Translations under genes and position numbers: made by a program
Part shown: one piece after another, positions 55,694 to 64,000 of the stretch
Layout of the letters: every line of letters starts with the position of its first letter
Position numbering within the stretch: position 1 is the first letter of the stretch
Assembly: GCA_963204915.1 (NCBI GenBank)
Contig: CAUJHS010000049.1
Location: forward strand, 119,905-183,904
DNA length: 64,000 nt
Source of the DNA: Planctomycetota bacterium
GTDB taxonomy: Bacteria > Planctomycetota > Planctomycetia > Pirellulales > Pirellulaceae
Direction of reading: 5' to 3'
Notes under the pieces: generated by a model
Told to the model about the DNA's origin: nothing
Seen by the model: only the letters and a program-made list of their open reading frames with translations
Database searches by the model: none

Positions 55694-56401
55694 TTGACGC
55701 GGAAGTCGCCATTTCGCGTGAAGATTTGCGGCGTCACGAACTCCGCCGACGCCGTACACGCCGCCCGCGCCGGCGCCGATGCGATCGGGCTGAATTTTTA
55801 TCGCCAAACGCCGCGTTACCTTGATCCGACCGCGGCGGTTGGGATACGTCGCGATCTTCCGACGCATCTCGTTTGCGTGGGCGTATTTGTGAACGGTGCC
55901 ATGGCCGAGATTGCGGAAATCGTCGCAACGGTTGGTTTGGATGCGGTCCAACTGCATGGTGATGAGTCGCCGGAATTTGTCGCCGAATTGCACGGCAAGC
56001 TGAGCAAGCTCGGCCAAATCCCGCTGATTCGCGCCTTCCGGTGCCGGGAAAACAATTACCAGCAAATGGCGGCCTATTTGGACGAGTGCCAGCGTCGGGG
56101 AGGGACGATCGACACGGTGCTGATCGATGCGTTTGTCGAAGGAAAATACGGCGGCGGGGGCGCCGCAATCGACTGGACCGCCTTCCGTGCAGCTCGCCCT
56201 TTGTTTGGCGAAACCCCCTTGATCCTGGCTGGTGGACTGACGCCCGAAAACGTGGAAACGGCCATTTTGGCCTCGGCGCCCGACGGTGTTGATGTCGCCT
56301 CAGGCGTCGAAACGGCGCCGGGCATGAAAGATCACCAAGCGGTGGAGCGATTCATCGCGGCGGCTCGCCGGGGCTGGAACGACGCTAATTCGCGCCAATA
56401 A
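55694..56401 (+). CDS. trpF: Phosphoribosylanthranilate isomerase
   Basis: The 235-residue TIM-barrel enzyme has VKICGVT (Cys-general base), LDAVQLHGDES, LAGGLTPENV and DVASGVETAPGMKD, all family signatures; it converts phosphoribosylanthranilate to CdRP in tryptophan synthesis. No other trp genes are near. TTG 55694 is preferred as GAGGATC lies about 10 bases upstream; GTG 55718 is the alternative. The 143-base gap to the next gene holds its promoter. Confidence 0.9.
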   Translation: MTRKSPFRVKICGVTNSADAVHAARAGADAIGLNFYRQTPRYLDPTAAVGIRRDLPTHLVCVGVFVNGAMAEIAEIVATVGLDAVQLHGDESPEFVAELHGKLSKLGQIPLIRAFRCRENNYQQMAAYLDECQRRGGTIDTVLIDAFVEGKYGGGGAAIDWTAFRAARPLFGETPLILAGGLTPENVETAILASAPDGVDVASGVETAPGMKDHQAVERFIAAARRGWNDANSRQ

Positions 56402-56436
56402 TCGGCCAGTTTGGGTCACGGAAAATTCCTTCCCGG

Positions 56437-56466
56437 TTGTCAAATTTGACCCTCACGCTCTATCAT
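56437..56466 (+). promoter_or_regulatory. Candidate promoter of ahcY
   Basis: TTGTCA (56437-56442) and TATCAT (56461-56466), spaced by 18 bases, precede ahcY by about 80 bases. No SAH- or SAM-riboswitch fold is seen in this leader. Confidence 0.4.
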
Positions 56467-56544
56467 ACCAATGCCAAGTCTGTGGGGCGTCGACATCGGA
56501 GTTCGTTGTTTCGGACTATTGATTGATCGCCTTGGAGCCAGTGA

Positions 56545-57933
<1,389 letters not shown>

Positions 57934-57955
57934 ACTCATTTGGCGGCGGCTCTCA

Positions 57956-57984
57956 AGGGACGGATAGCGAATCCGTCCCTCTTT
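57956..57984 (+). terminator. Candidate terminator of ahcY
   Basis: AGGGACGGAT (57956-57965) and ATCCGTCCCT (57971-57980) form a perfect 10-bp stem with a 5-base loop, followed by CTTTG, so the T-run is short. Confidence 0.65.
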
Positions 57985-58154
57985 GTTGGCGGCCGGGTTT
58001 GTCCCCTGTCCGCTTCAGCCTGCACGAAACGCAAGGGCCGGCGCACTAGGTGCGCCAGGCGGTTCCGGCGCAAACCGGCCATATTCTTTGTTACGGCGGC
58101 GGTAGAACTCGCTCGCGACCCAACCTCACTCCACCCTCGGCTCCCCTTCGATCT

Positions 58155-59474
58155 ATGCCCACGATTCAGGCTTTCCGCGGACTGCGTTACGACCTGGGCC
58201 ACGTTGGTTCTTTGAGCGACGTGATCGCCCCGCCGTATGACGTGATTGACGATGCGCTCCAAGACGAACTGTACAAGAAGCACCCGGCCAATGTGATCCG
58301 TCTCGAACTGAACCGACCCGAGCCGGGCGACGATCCGGATGACGCCGTGCAAGGCAGCAACCGTTACAGCCGGGCCGCGTCGTTCTTTAAGAACTGGAAA
58401 CGCGAAGGGGTGCTGATGACCGAGTCGGCCCCGGCCATCTACGTCTATCACCAAGTGTTCGAATACGGCGGGCAAACGTTCACCCGTCGCGGCTTCATGT
58501 GCCGCACGCGGCTAGAGCGATTTGGCGAAGGGAAGATCTATCCTCACGAGCAAACGCATGCCTCGGCGAAGGAAGATCGCCTGCGATTGACCAAGGCCTG
58601 TAAAGCGAACCTCAGCCAAATCTTCGGCCTGTTTCCTGACCCGGAGAACGAAGCGCAGAATCTGCTCGAAGCCGCCATCGTCGGGAAGACGCCGCTGGAA
58701 GCGGTCGATCATCTCGGCGTGGTTCATCGTATGTGGCCGGTGATTGATGAACGCGTGATCGGTGCGGTGGCGGCCGTCATGGACCCCAAGCCCGTGTTCG
58801 TGGCCGACGGGCATCACCGTTATGAAACCGCCTGCAACTACCGCGACTGGCTTATCGAGCAAAATGGCCCTCTACCCGACGATCACCCGGCGAACTTCGT
58901 GCTGATGATGTGCGTAGGAATGAGCGACCCAGGGCTGATCGTGTTGCCCACGCACCGGCTGTTCGAAGGTCCGGCGCCCATGACTTCGGAGGAACTCATC
59001 GCCAAGTTGGGCGACAACTTCAAAACCCGACTGGCCGGCGAAGGGCCCGACCTGGCGCATACCGTGTGGGACGAACTCGCCGTCGAAGGCGAGCAAAACA
59101 TCCTGGGCTTTTACGCGCGGAAAGATGACCGCTGGGTGGTCGCTCGCTTGACGCCTGCGGGCCAGCAGCGCATGGGTCAACTCGCCGCGGACCAAAGCGA
59201 AGACTGGCGCGGACTAGGCGTGGCGATTCTGCATCGCCTGGTGGTCGAGAATCTGCTCGGCGGAAAAGCGTGGCCGAAACCGACGTATGTGCACCTGGTG
59301 GAGGAAGTGGTCGAAGGATTGGAATCGGACAAGTTCCCACTGGCCGCACTGGTGATGCCCGCTACGATCGAGCATATTCGCGCCGTCAGTGAGCATGGCG
59401 AGCGCATGCCGCAAAAGAGCACCTATTTTTATCCGAAGCTGCTCAGCGGTCTGGTATTTCACAGCCTGGAGTAG
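58155..59474 (+). CDS. DUF1015 family protein
   Basis: The 439-residue protein fits the DUF1015 family: IQAFRGLRYD near the start, VIAPPYDVI, NVIRLELNRP and the signature VFVADGHHRYETA (about 215-227). It is thought to be related to HTH-type or kinase-like enzymes in some genomes, but no reaction is established. It has no membrane or signal segment. ATG 58155 is the first Met of the conserved start. It lies between ahcY and the parS/parAB region; no functional link to either is evident. Confidence 0.83.
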   Translation: MPTIQAFRGLRYDLGHVGSLSDVIAPPYDVIDDALQDELYKKHPANVIRLELNRPEPGDDPDDAVQGSNRYSRAASFFKNWKREGVLMTESAPAIYVYHQVFEYGGQTFTRRGFMCRTRLERFGEGKIYPHEQTHASAKEDRLRLTKACKANLSQIFGLFPDPENEAQNLLEAAIVGKTPLEAVDHLGVVHRMWPVIDERVIGAVAAVMDPKPVFVADGHHRYETACNYRDWLIEQNGPLPDDHPANFVLMMCVGMSDPGLIVLPTHRLFEGPAPMTSEELIAKLGDNFKTRLAGEGPDLAHTVWDELAVEGEQNILGFYARKDDRWVVARLTPAGQQRMGQLAADQSEDWRGLGVAILHRLVVENLLGGKAWPKPTYVHLVEEVVEGLESDKFPLAALVMPATIEHIRAVSEHGERMPQKSTYFYPKLLSGLVFHSLE

Positions 59475-59630
59475 TTGCGCTGGTCGAGCGCCTTCCGGCC
59501 AACGTGGGTTGGGCCCCTCGCGTACGGCCAGCGCGCGACGCTGGCTGGTCATGATTTCTCGCCGTCGGCGCTCGCGACCCTCCCCTGCGGCGCGTGTCCC
59601 GCCGGGTTTCGACCGCGGAAAGTGCGTGCC

Positions 59631-59646
59631 TGTTCCACGTGAAACG
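59631..59646. promoter_or_regulatory. parS site 1
   Basis: TGTTCCACGTGAAACG matches the parS consensus TGTTNCACGTGAAACA at 15 of 16 positions. It is the site at which ParB nucleates on the chromosome. 144 bases separate it from the parA start. Confidence 0.85.
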
Positions 59647-59697
59647 AGGGCGCAAACTGTCCCGCCGCGGTCAATCTTGCCGATTGCGTGGCCCCGG

Positions 59698-59713
59698 CGT
59701 TTCACGTGAAACG
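59698..59713. promoter_or_regulatory. parS site 2
   Basis: CGTTTCACGTGAAACG carries the perfect palindromic core GTTTCACGTGAAAC of parS. It lies 51 bases after site 1 and 77 bases before the parA start. Confidence 0.87.
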
Positions 59714-59790
59714 CAACTGGCATTCCGCGAATTCTGATTTCGCGGTTACAATCGCGCCGCTCACCGGATCGGTTTCACCAGGAGCGAGGC

Positions 59791-60537
59791 GTGGCGCGCA
59801 TCATTTGCGTGGCGAATCAGAAGGGAGGCGTCGGCAAGACGACCACCGCCGTGAATCTGGCGGCGGCGATCGCCAAGGCGGGACTGCGCACCCTGCTGGT
59901 CGACCTCGACCCGCAATGCAACGCCACCACGTCGCTTGGCGCCAAGCCCGCGGCACGGCACCCGCTCGTCGATATGGGCCCCTTGCGCGAATCGCTCGTG
60001 GAGACGGCGCTCAAAGATCTGCACCTGTTGCCTGGCAGCCGGAACTTTCAGGACGTCGAGATTCTGGCCCACGCCGAGAACGGCGAGGCGGCCTTGATTC
60101 GGCATCACCTGTCGCGTGGGCTTAGCGCTTACGACTACGCCTTGATCGACTGTCCGCCCTCGCTCGGCCCGCTCACGCAAACCGCGTTGGCGGCCTCGAC
60201 CGAAGTGCTGATGCCCATCCAATGCGAATACTTCGCCATGGAGGGGCTCACCCAAATGATCCAGGTGATTCGCAACGTGATGCAACAGAAAGAAAACCGC
60301 CTGGAGTTCGGCGGTATCCTGCTCACCATGTACGACCCGACGCTGGAGTTGACGCACGAAGTGGACTCGGAAGTCCGCGAATTCTTTGGAGAGATTGTTT
60401 TTGACACCGTGATCCCGCGCGATGTGGCCGTCGCCGAAGCGCCCAGCCATGGGCAACCGGTGCTTGACTACGCTCCGCGCGCGCGGGGAACACGGGCTTA
60501 CCTTGAACTTTGCATGGAGGTGCTGGAACGTGTCTAA
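59791..60537 (+). CDS. parA: Chromosome-partition ATPase ParA/Soj
   Basis: A 248-residue deviant Walker-A ATPase: KGGVGKTT (11-18) with signature Lys11, and LLVDLDPQCN with Asp40. It moves ParB-parS complexes along the nucleoid to segregate origins. GTG 59791 is preceded by AGGAGCGAGG. The stop overlaps the ParB start by eight bases. Two parS sites directly upstream mark it as the chromosomal, not plasmid, copy, though a plasmid origin cannot be ruled out. Confidence 0.93.
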   Translation: MARIICVANQKGGVGKTTTAVNLAAAIAKAGLRTLLVDLDPQCNATTSLGAKPAARHPLVDMGPLRESLVETALKDLHLLPGSRNFQDVEILAHAENGEAALIRHHLSRGLSAYDYALIDCPPSLGPLTQTALAASTEVLMPIQCEYFAMEGLTQMIQVIRNVMQQKENRLEFGGILLTMYDPTLELTHEVDSEVREFFGEIVFDTVIPRDVAVAEAPSHGQPVLDYAPRARGTRAYLELCMEVLERV

Positions 60538-61570
60538 GGATCGAAGACTTGGCAAGGGACTGGCCGCGCTCCTGGGTGCGGCGGAGGAAACCGCTCCCAC
60601 CATGGAGCCGGCCGCACTTCGACGTCGCTTGCCAGAGGAATCGTTCGACGAGCCGCCCATGACGTTGCGGCTTCATGAAGGGTCGGCCGACACGAACGTC
60701 CCGTCGAGCGCAGCGCCGGACACCGTCGCTCCGCAAGATGTGCTGCTTCACTTGGACATTGTCACGATCGACGACAACCCCTTCCAACCGCGCCGCCGGT
60801 TCGATGAAGCCGAGATCGCCGCGCTGGCCGAAAGCCTGCAAGAGCATTCCCTCCTGCAACCCATTCTCGTGCGCCGGGTCAACGATCGGTATCAACTCAT
60901 CTCGGGCGAACGCCGCTTGCGAGCGGCAATCAAAGCGGGCTGGACCACCATTCCGGCCCAAGTGCGCGAGGCCGATGACCGGTTGGTGGCCGAGTTGGCG
61001 CTGGTCGAAAACCTCCAGCGTGAAGACCTGAACCCCATCGAGAAGGCACTCTCGTTCCAGCGCTACATTGCCCAGCATTCCTGCACCCAGGAAGAACTGG
61101 CTCGGCGGGTGAAGATTAACCGCGCCACCATCGCGAATTTCATGCGGCTGTTGGAGTTGCCGGAGGAAGTGCAGCACGCCCTGACCGACGCCAAGCTCAG
61201 CGCCGGTCATGCCCGGGCCTTGTTGCCGCTCGGCGAAGAAGCCGCGCAAGTCGACTTCTGCCGCCAGATCATCCAGCAGGATTTGAGCGTGCGCGAGGTC
61301 GAACGACTGGTCAAGGAACGCATTGACGCCGAAGATGGCGAACCAACCGCCAGCGGCAATTCGCCCAAAACGTCGCGAACCCGCTCGGACCAGAATGCGT
61401 CGTTAGAACAGGAGTTGCGGCGTTCGCTTGGCGCCAAGGTTGATGTGCGGCAAACCGCCAAGGGTCGGGGCCGAATCATTATCCACTTCAAAAACCACGA
61501 GGAATTCGAACGCGTGTTCGACTTCCTGACCGAGACGGTTTATGAACAGCCAGCCAAAAACGCCGGCTAA
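60530..61570 (+). CDS. parB: Chromosome-partition protein ParB/Spo0J
   Basis: The 346-residue CTP-dependent clamp has LGKGLAALLGA at the N-terminus (ParA-stimulating), GERRLRA (126-132), ENLQREDLNPIE (160-171), a helix-turn-helix (about 184-208, TQEELARRVKINRATIANFM) binding parS, and a C-terminal dimerisation domain. GTG 60530 overlaps the parA stop by eight bases, typical of coupled translation. Confidence 0.93.
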   Translation: MSKDRRLGKGLAALLGAAEETAPTMEPAALRRRLPEESFDEPPMTLRLHEGSADTNVPSSAAPDTVAPQDVLLHLDIVTIDDNPFQPRRRFDEAEIAALAESLQEHSLLQPILVRRVNDRYQLISGERRLRAAIKAGWTTIPAQVREADDRLVAELALVENLQREDLNPIEKALSFQRYIAQHSCTQEELARRVKINRATIANFMRLLELPEEVQHALTDAKLSAGHARALLPLGEEAAQVDFCRQIIQQDLSVREVERLVKERIDAEDGEPTASGNSPKTSRTRSDQNASLEQELRRSLGAKVDVRQTAKGRGRIIIHFKNHEEFERVFDFLTETVYEQPAKNAG

Positions 61571-61640
61571 GGCGAAGCAGAACAGCAAGCGGCCCACCGC
61601 CACGTGAGCCGCGATTGAGAAGTTCGCGTCGGGCCTCAAC

Positions 61641-61669
61641 TTGTCCGACTCGCCATTCCTTGATAGCAT
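61641..61669 (+). promoter_or_regulatory. Candidate promoter of tRNA-Pro
   Basis: TTGTCC (61641-61646) and the extended -10 TGATAGCAT (hexamer 61664-61669) are spaced 17 bases apart, with the tRNA starting 12 bases after. Confidence 0.55.
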
Positions 61670-61681
61670 GGCTAAATCGTT

Positions 61682-61756
<75 letters not shown>

Positions 61757-61770
61757 CTTTTTTCACAAAC

Positions 61771-61808
61771 AAGCCCTTCCGCATGGTCGTTGAAGGGCTT
61801 TCTTATTT
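61771..61808 (+). terminator. Terminator of tRNA-Pro
   Basis: AAGCCCTTC (61771-61779) and GAAGGGCTT (61792-61800) form a 9-bp stem with a 12-base loop, followed by TCTTATTT. Confidence 0.77.
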
Positions 61809-61925
61809 CCAGGACAAGCGTTGCGCCGTCGATCGAGTAGTCGCGGTCTTTCCGACCTGATAACCGACCGCTCTTCGCACCCGAAACGGCGAAACGGAAC
61901 TGTTCAGCTGTCGTGGCGTCTATTC

Positions 61926-62105
61926 TTATTGCTCCCAAGTCAACAGGAAAGCATCCAGGCGGACTGGCAAGGTCAGCCACTCCACTCCCGTGTCGTGCCG
62001 CAAAACCACTGGGTTGGGATCGTTGGAGAGCTCGAAGCACCAGAAATAGTCACCAATGTAGTCCAGAAAGGAAAAGTCGGAGGGCGGGAGTGCGGGTCGA
62101 TCTTG
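61926..62105 (-). pseudogene. Remnant of a SMI1/KNR4 (SUKH)-like gene, C-terminal part
   Basis: A 59-codon open stretch on the minus strand ends in TAA at 61926 and has a stop just upstream (62106-62108), with no Met. It reads like a real C-terminus: FLDYIGDYFWCFELSNDPNP, then RHDTGVEWLTLP and RLDAFLLTWEQ, reminiscent of SUKH/SMI1-KNR4 proteins. It is probably the leftover of an immunity-type gene cut by rearrangement beside the tRNA. Family assignment is tentative, and expression is unlikely. Confidence 0.4.
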
Positions 62106-62113
62106 CTAGGTCC

Positions 62114-62142
62114 TTGACGGCGTTCCGACTTACGCGTAGTGT
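62114..62142 (+). promoter_or_regulatory. Candidate promoter of the TetR gene
   Basis: TTGACG (62114-62119) and TAGTGT (62137-62142) have 17-base spacing. The -10 falls inside the palindromic operator at 62137-62160, so bound regulator would block it. Confidence 0.45.
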
Positions 62143-62160
62143 AAGTGCGCACTTACGCTA
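62137..62160. promoter_or_regulatory. Palindromic operator upstream of the TetR gene
   Basis: GTAAGTGCGCACTTAC (62141-62156) is a perfect 16-base palindrome, which extends with one mismatched pair to 24 bases (62137-62160). Its half-site TGTAAGT returns after the gene (62792-62809), a common feature of TetR autoregulation. Confidence 0.72.
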
Positions 62161-62176
62161 CAAAAGATTGAAAACG

Positions 62177-62767
62177 ATGCCTAGATCCAGTACAGCGGAA
62201 GAACGTCGCCGGAAATTGCTCCCGTTGCTGGCCGCGGCATTTGGAAGCCTCGGATATCGCCGGGCAACAACGGCGGAACTTGCGTCCCGTTGCGACGTGC
62301 AGGAAAACACTCTCTATCGTCTGTGGCCGGACAAGAAAGCGATGTTCCTCGCAGCCGTGGACTTTCTCTTCTTGAGACGAATGGACAAATGGAAGGCCGC
62401 AATCGACAAAACGCACTCCGAAGATTCGCACGCAGTTCGCCTGATTGAACTCACAGGCGAAGATCTGGGCGAGAATGGACTATACCGCATCATCTTCGCA
62501 GCACTCAATGAAACCGATGATCCCGATATCAAATACGCACTGCAGCGACTTTATCTTCGGTATCACAAACGTATCGAGGAAGAAATTGTCAGGCATCGAA
62601 AACTAACCGGCGCTCACAAGGCCGCCGAGGATGACGACACAGCCTGGGCCCTAATCGCACTGGTGGCTTTCATGAACATTGCACTCGATCTGGAATTAAT
62701 GAACGGGCGCAAGCGGCAGCAGTTTTTCTCCACGATAGCGATCCAGCTGCTCCATTTATCGCCGTGA
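62177..62767 (+). CDS. TetR-family transcriptional regulator
   Basis: A 196-residue one-domain regulator: the N-terminal helix-turn-helix (about 10-60, RRATTAELASRCDVQENTLYRLWPDK) is the TetR DNA-binding fold, and the rest is an all-helical ligand-binding domain. The GTAAGTGC-type palindromes on both sides suggest autorepression and control of the following M24 gene. ATG 62177 follows a weak ribosome-binding site. The upstream in-frame extension overlaps the operator and is rejected. The effector ligand is unknown. Confidence 0.87.
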   Translation: MPRSSTAEERRRKLLPLLAAAFGSLGYRRATTAELASRCDVQENTLYRLWPDKKAMFLAAVDFLFLRRMDKWKAAIDKTHSEDSHAVRLIELTGEDLGENGLYRIIFAALNETDDPDIKYALQRLYLRYHKRIEEEIVRHRKLTGAHKAAEDDDTAWALIALVAFMNIALDLELMNGRKRQQFFSTIAIQLLHLSP

Positions 62768-62791
62768 TTTTCAGTAATTTTTTGCCCGAAA

Positions 62792-62809
62792 TGTAAGTGC
62801 TTACTTACA
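62792..62809. promoter_or_regulatory. Second TetR-type operator, upstream of the M24 gene
   Basis: TGTAAGT-GCTT-ACTTACA, an inverted repeat with the same half-site as the operator before the TetR gene. It lies 22 bases before the M24 gene's start, placed to control it. Confidence 0.7.
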
Positions 62810-62831
62810 CTCGCCTCGATTGGGAACAAAC

Positions 62832-63866
62832 ATGAGCGCCCAAATCTCACCAGCAGAGTATCGTCAGCGGCTCAGTACTCTGCAAAAGCAAGTAGCCAAG
62901 CAAAACTTGGGCTTGTTCATCATCACGTCGCTCGAAAGCATCTTCTACCTGACAGGCGCTGGCTTTGAACCGCTCGAACGGCCATTTTTTCTGTTGATCG
63001 TGCCCGACCGGCCGCCCACGCTCCTGGTGCCCAAACTCGACCAAGAGCATATGAAGAAGGCGATTGGCATTGACTCGGAAAATATCATTACCTATCGCGA
63101 GTATCCGGCGCCAAAGGCCTGTGGGTGGGCCAGTCGCATTAAGGAACTGCTAATTGCGGGACAAGAGATTGGCATTGAGCCAACGATCAGGCGAGAGATT
63201 ACCGACGAACTAAGCGATTTCCGGTTGCGGACGGCCCCGCTCGTCGAACAACTGCGGGTAATAAAATCGCAGGCTGAAATTGCCATGATTCGTCGTGCAG
63301 CGCACTACGCCGATTTTGGAGTTAAACGGCTGCTATCGGCGTCGTACTACGGAGCGAGGGTGGCCGAAGGGTTTGCGGAAACTCGGACTGTTTCCACTAG
63401 GATTATCCGTGAAGTGGAGAACTGGGATCCCCTGACGACGAAGGTTTTGATGGCGACCTGGGCAGCGCCTCGCAGCGCGATGCCACACTCCGTGCCTTCA
63501 TTGCACGACCAATTAAACTTCGGACCACACGTTTCCCTCGTACTGATCCGAGTCAACGGCTATGCGGCGGAAAGTGAAAGGACTTACTTTACGTCTCCGC
63601 CATCAACCGCCGACAAAGCGGCGTTCGCAGCAATGATGGAGGCGCGGCGACTTGCGTTTGAAATGATCAAGCCGGGTGTAGGCTGCAGCGAACTGGACTT
63701 GGCAGTCAACGAATTTCTGAACAAGGAAGGATATGCTGGCGAAGACAAGCGATTGCATCGGATAGGCCACGGGATTGGACTGGGGACACACGAAGCGCCG
63801 TGGCTAGCCGAGGGAAGTGACGATCGACTTGCCGAGAACATGATCATTAGCATCGAGCCAGGGCCT
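62832..63866 (+). pseudogene. M24-family (creatinase/Xaa-Pro peptidase-like) gene, 3' end interrupted
   Basis: From ATG 62832 about 345 codons read as an M24 protein: the N-terminal creatinase-like domain (ITSLESIFYLTGAGFEPLER), then the pita-bread fold with GYAAESERTYF, HRIGHGIGLGTHEAPW and ENMIISIEPG. GYxAExERT resembles creatinase-type members, where two metal aspartates are lost, so substrate and metal use are uncertain. Family members continue after SIEPG with a Tyr and Gly-Gly-Phe-Arg-His region, but here the match ends at about 63866 and an unrelated sequence follows, with a transposase-like start at 63937. The frame stays open to the window end only by chance. Likely controlled by the TetR-type operator upstream. 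Confidence 0.75.
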
Positions 63867-64000
63867 GTAGAAAATTTTGTGTCAGTCGGGAAGAATGGAC
63901 GTTTTCCCAGATTCTCTCATTTACGGAGACTGACGCATGGATGCGATGTGGACGAAGAAGGCCGAGGAGCTGGCGCAAGAGTTGGCGACCCAGGCGACGA
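63862..64000 (+). mobile_element. Left end of an insertion sequence, possibly IS256 family (truncated by window)
   Basis: Sequence after the M24 motif changes abruptly: an AT-rich GTAGAAAATTTTGTGTCAG stretch (63867-63885) that may be the terminal inverted repeat, then a short leader and a transposase-like start at 63937. The other end, target duplication and most of the transposase are outside the window, so the exact boundary is approximate. Confidence 0.55.
63937..64000 (+). CDS. Start of a transposase-like gene (truncated by window)
   Basis: Only 21 codons are visible: MDAMWTKKAEELAQELATQA, then the window ends. The WTKKAEELAQELA start resembles IS256-family transposases known to me in planctomycetes. 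GGAG (63925-63928) is 8 bases upstream of ATG 63937; ATG 63946 is the in-frame alternative. Family assignment is tentative because so little is seen. Confidence 0.5.
   Translation, partial: MDAMWTKKAEELAQELATQAT

Larger units (their letters stand above)
59475..59790. other. Intergenic region upstream of parA with parS sites
   Basis: This 316-base region holds two parS-like sites (59631-59646 and 59698-59713) and the parA ribosome-binding site. Nothing else is recognised; no DnaA-box cluster or AT-rich unwinding element is apparent, so I do not call an origin here. Confidence 0.6.
61757..62176. other. Region after tRNA-Pro with gene remnant
   Basis: This 420-base stretch between tRNA-Pro and the TetR gene holds the tRNA terminator (61771-61808), a minus-strand gene remnant (61926-62105) and the TetR promoter/operator (62114-62160). 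The remaining ~115 bases (61809-61925) show nothing I recognise. Confidence 0.6.

Noticed and set aside
56402..56544. SAH or SAM riboswitch before ahcY
   Set aside because: No matching pseudoknot or conserved core could be drawn by eye; the segment has only a promoter-like pair.
59475..59790. Replication origin (oriC) upstream of parA
   Set aside because: No DnaA-box cluster, AT-rich region or dnaA gene is seen; parS shows proximity, not the origin itself.

Overview
The window reads as chromosomal DNA of a planctomycete, most likely of the Pirellulales type. The support is a combination of family-specific hallmarks: a very large secreted PVC-type dehydrogenase with a CxxCH haem site, a DUF1080 domain and FG-GAP repeats; a LERR-type N-terminal export signal; three Ser/Thr kinases, one paired with an ECF sigma factor; a Minf_1886-type small protein restricted to Planctomycetes and Verrucomicrobia; a DUF6807 protein; and a Tat-exported Gfo/Idh/MocA oxidoreductase. 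These are family recognitions by eye, without database searches.

Layout. 1-6.9 kb: the tail of a membrane Ser/Thr kinase with TPRs, a small LERR-signal protein, purF, a TPR protein, a GH88 hydrolase and a secreted DUF6807 protein. 7.2-11 kb: a pyruvate:ferredoxin oxidoreductase split into alpha-gamma and delta-beta chains. 11-16 kb: a minus-strand five-gene unit (NUDIX, metalloprotease-LRR, creatininase-like, SDR, beta-helix). 16-20.1 kb: a BtpA-like protein, then a divergent ECF sigma/membrane kinase pair. 20.2-26.8 kb: a MacA-MacB-TolC-type exporter whose adaptor and permease are on the plus strand while ATPase and TolC are on the minus strand, with a frameshifted DUF4185 gene between them. 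26.9-40.4 kb: the giant PVC protein, a WD40 protein, a RicT/PSP1-Minf_1886-small membrane protein unit, a Tat oxidoreductase, a glutathione peroxidase, another kinase and an SMP-30-like propeller. 40.4-45.7 kb: a small acyl-chemistry cluster (ketosynthase, cysteine-less ketosynthase-like partner, ACP, DUF374-type acyltransferase) and a long coiled-coil membrane protein.

46-64 kb: a palindromic repeat patch; a one-polypeptide MmeI-like restriction-modification enzyme; an MFS transporter; an exopolysaccharide trio (Wzz-like, ExeA-like ATPase, BY-kinase-like protein with a degenerate P-loop); trpF; ahcY; a DUF1015 gene; then two parS sites directly upstream of parA-parB, which places this end of the window in the chromosome-partition (probably origin-proximal) region. 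After parB come tRNA-Pro(UGG), a truncated gene remnant, a TetR regulator with matching operators on both sides, and an M24-family gene whose conserved 3' part is lost at the start of what appears to be an insertion element running off the window.

No CRISPR array or rRNA was found. I do not see one unambiguously new multi-gene system. The parts most worth following are the M24/insertion junction with the TetR operator pair, the low-GC recognition region of the MmeI-like gene, the acyl cluster with its cysteine-less ketosynthase partner, and the exopolysaccharide trio lacking a P-loop lysine.
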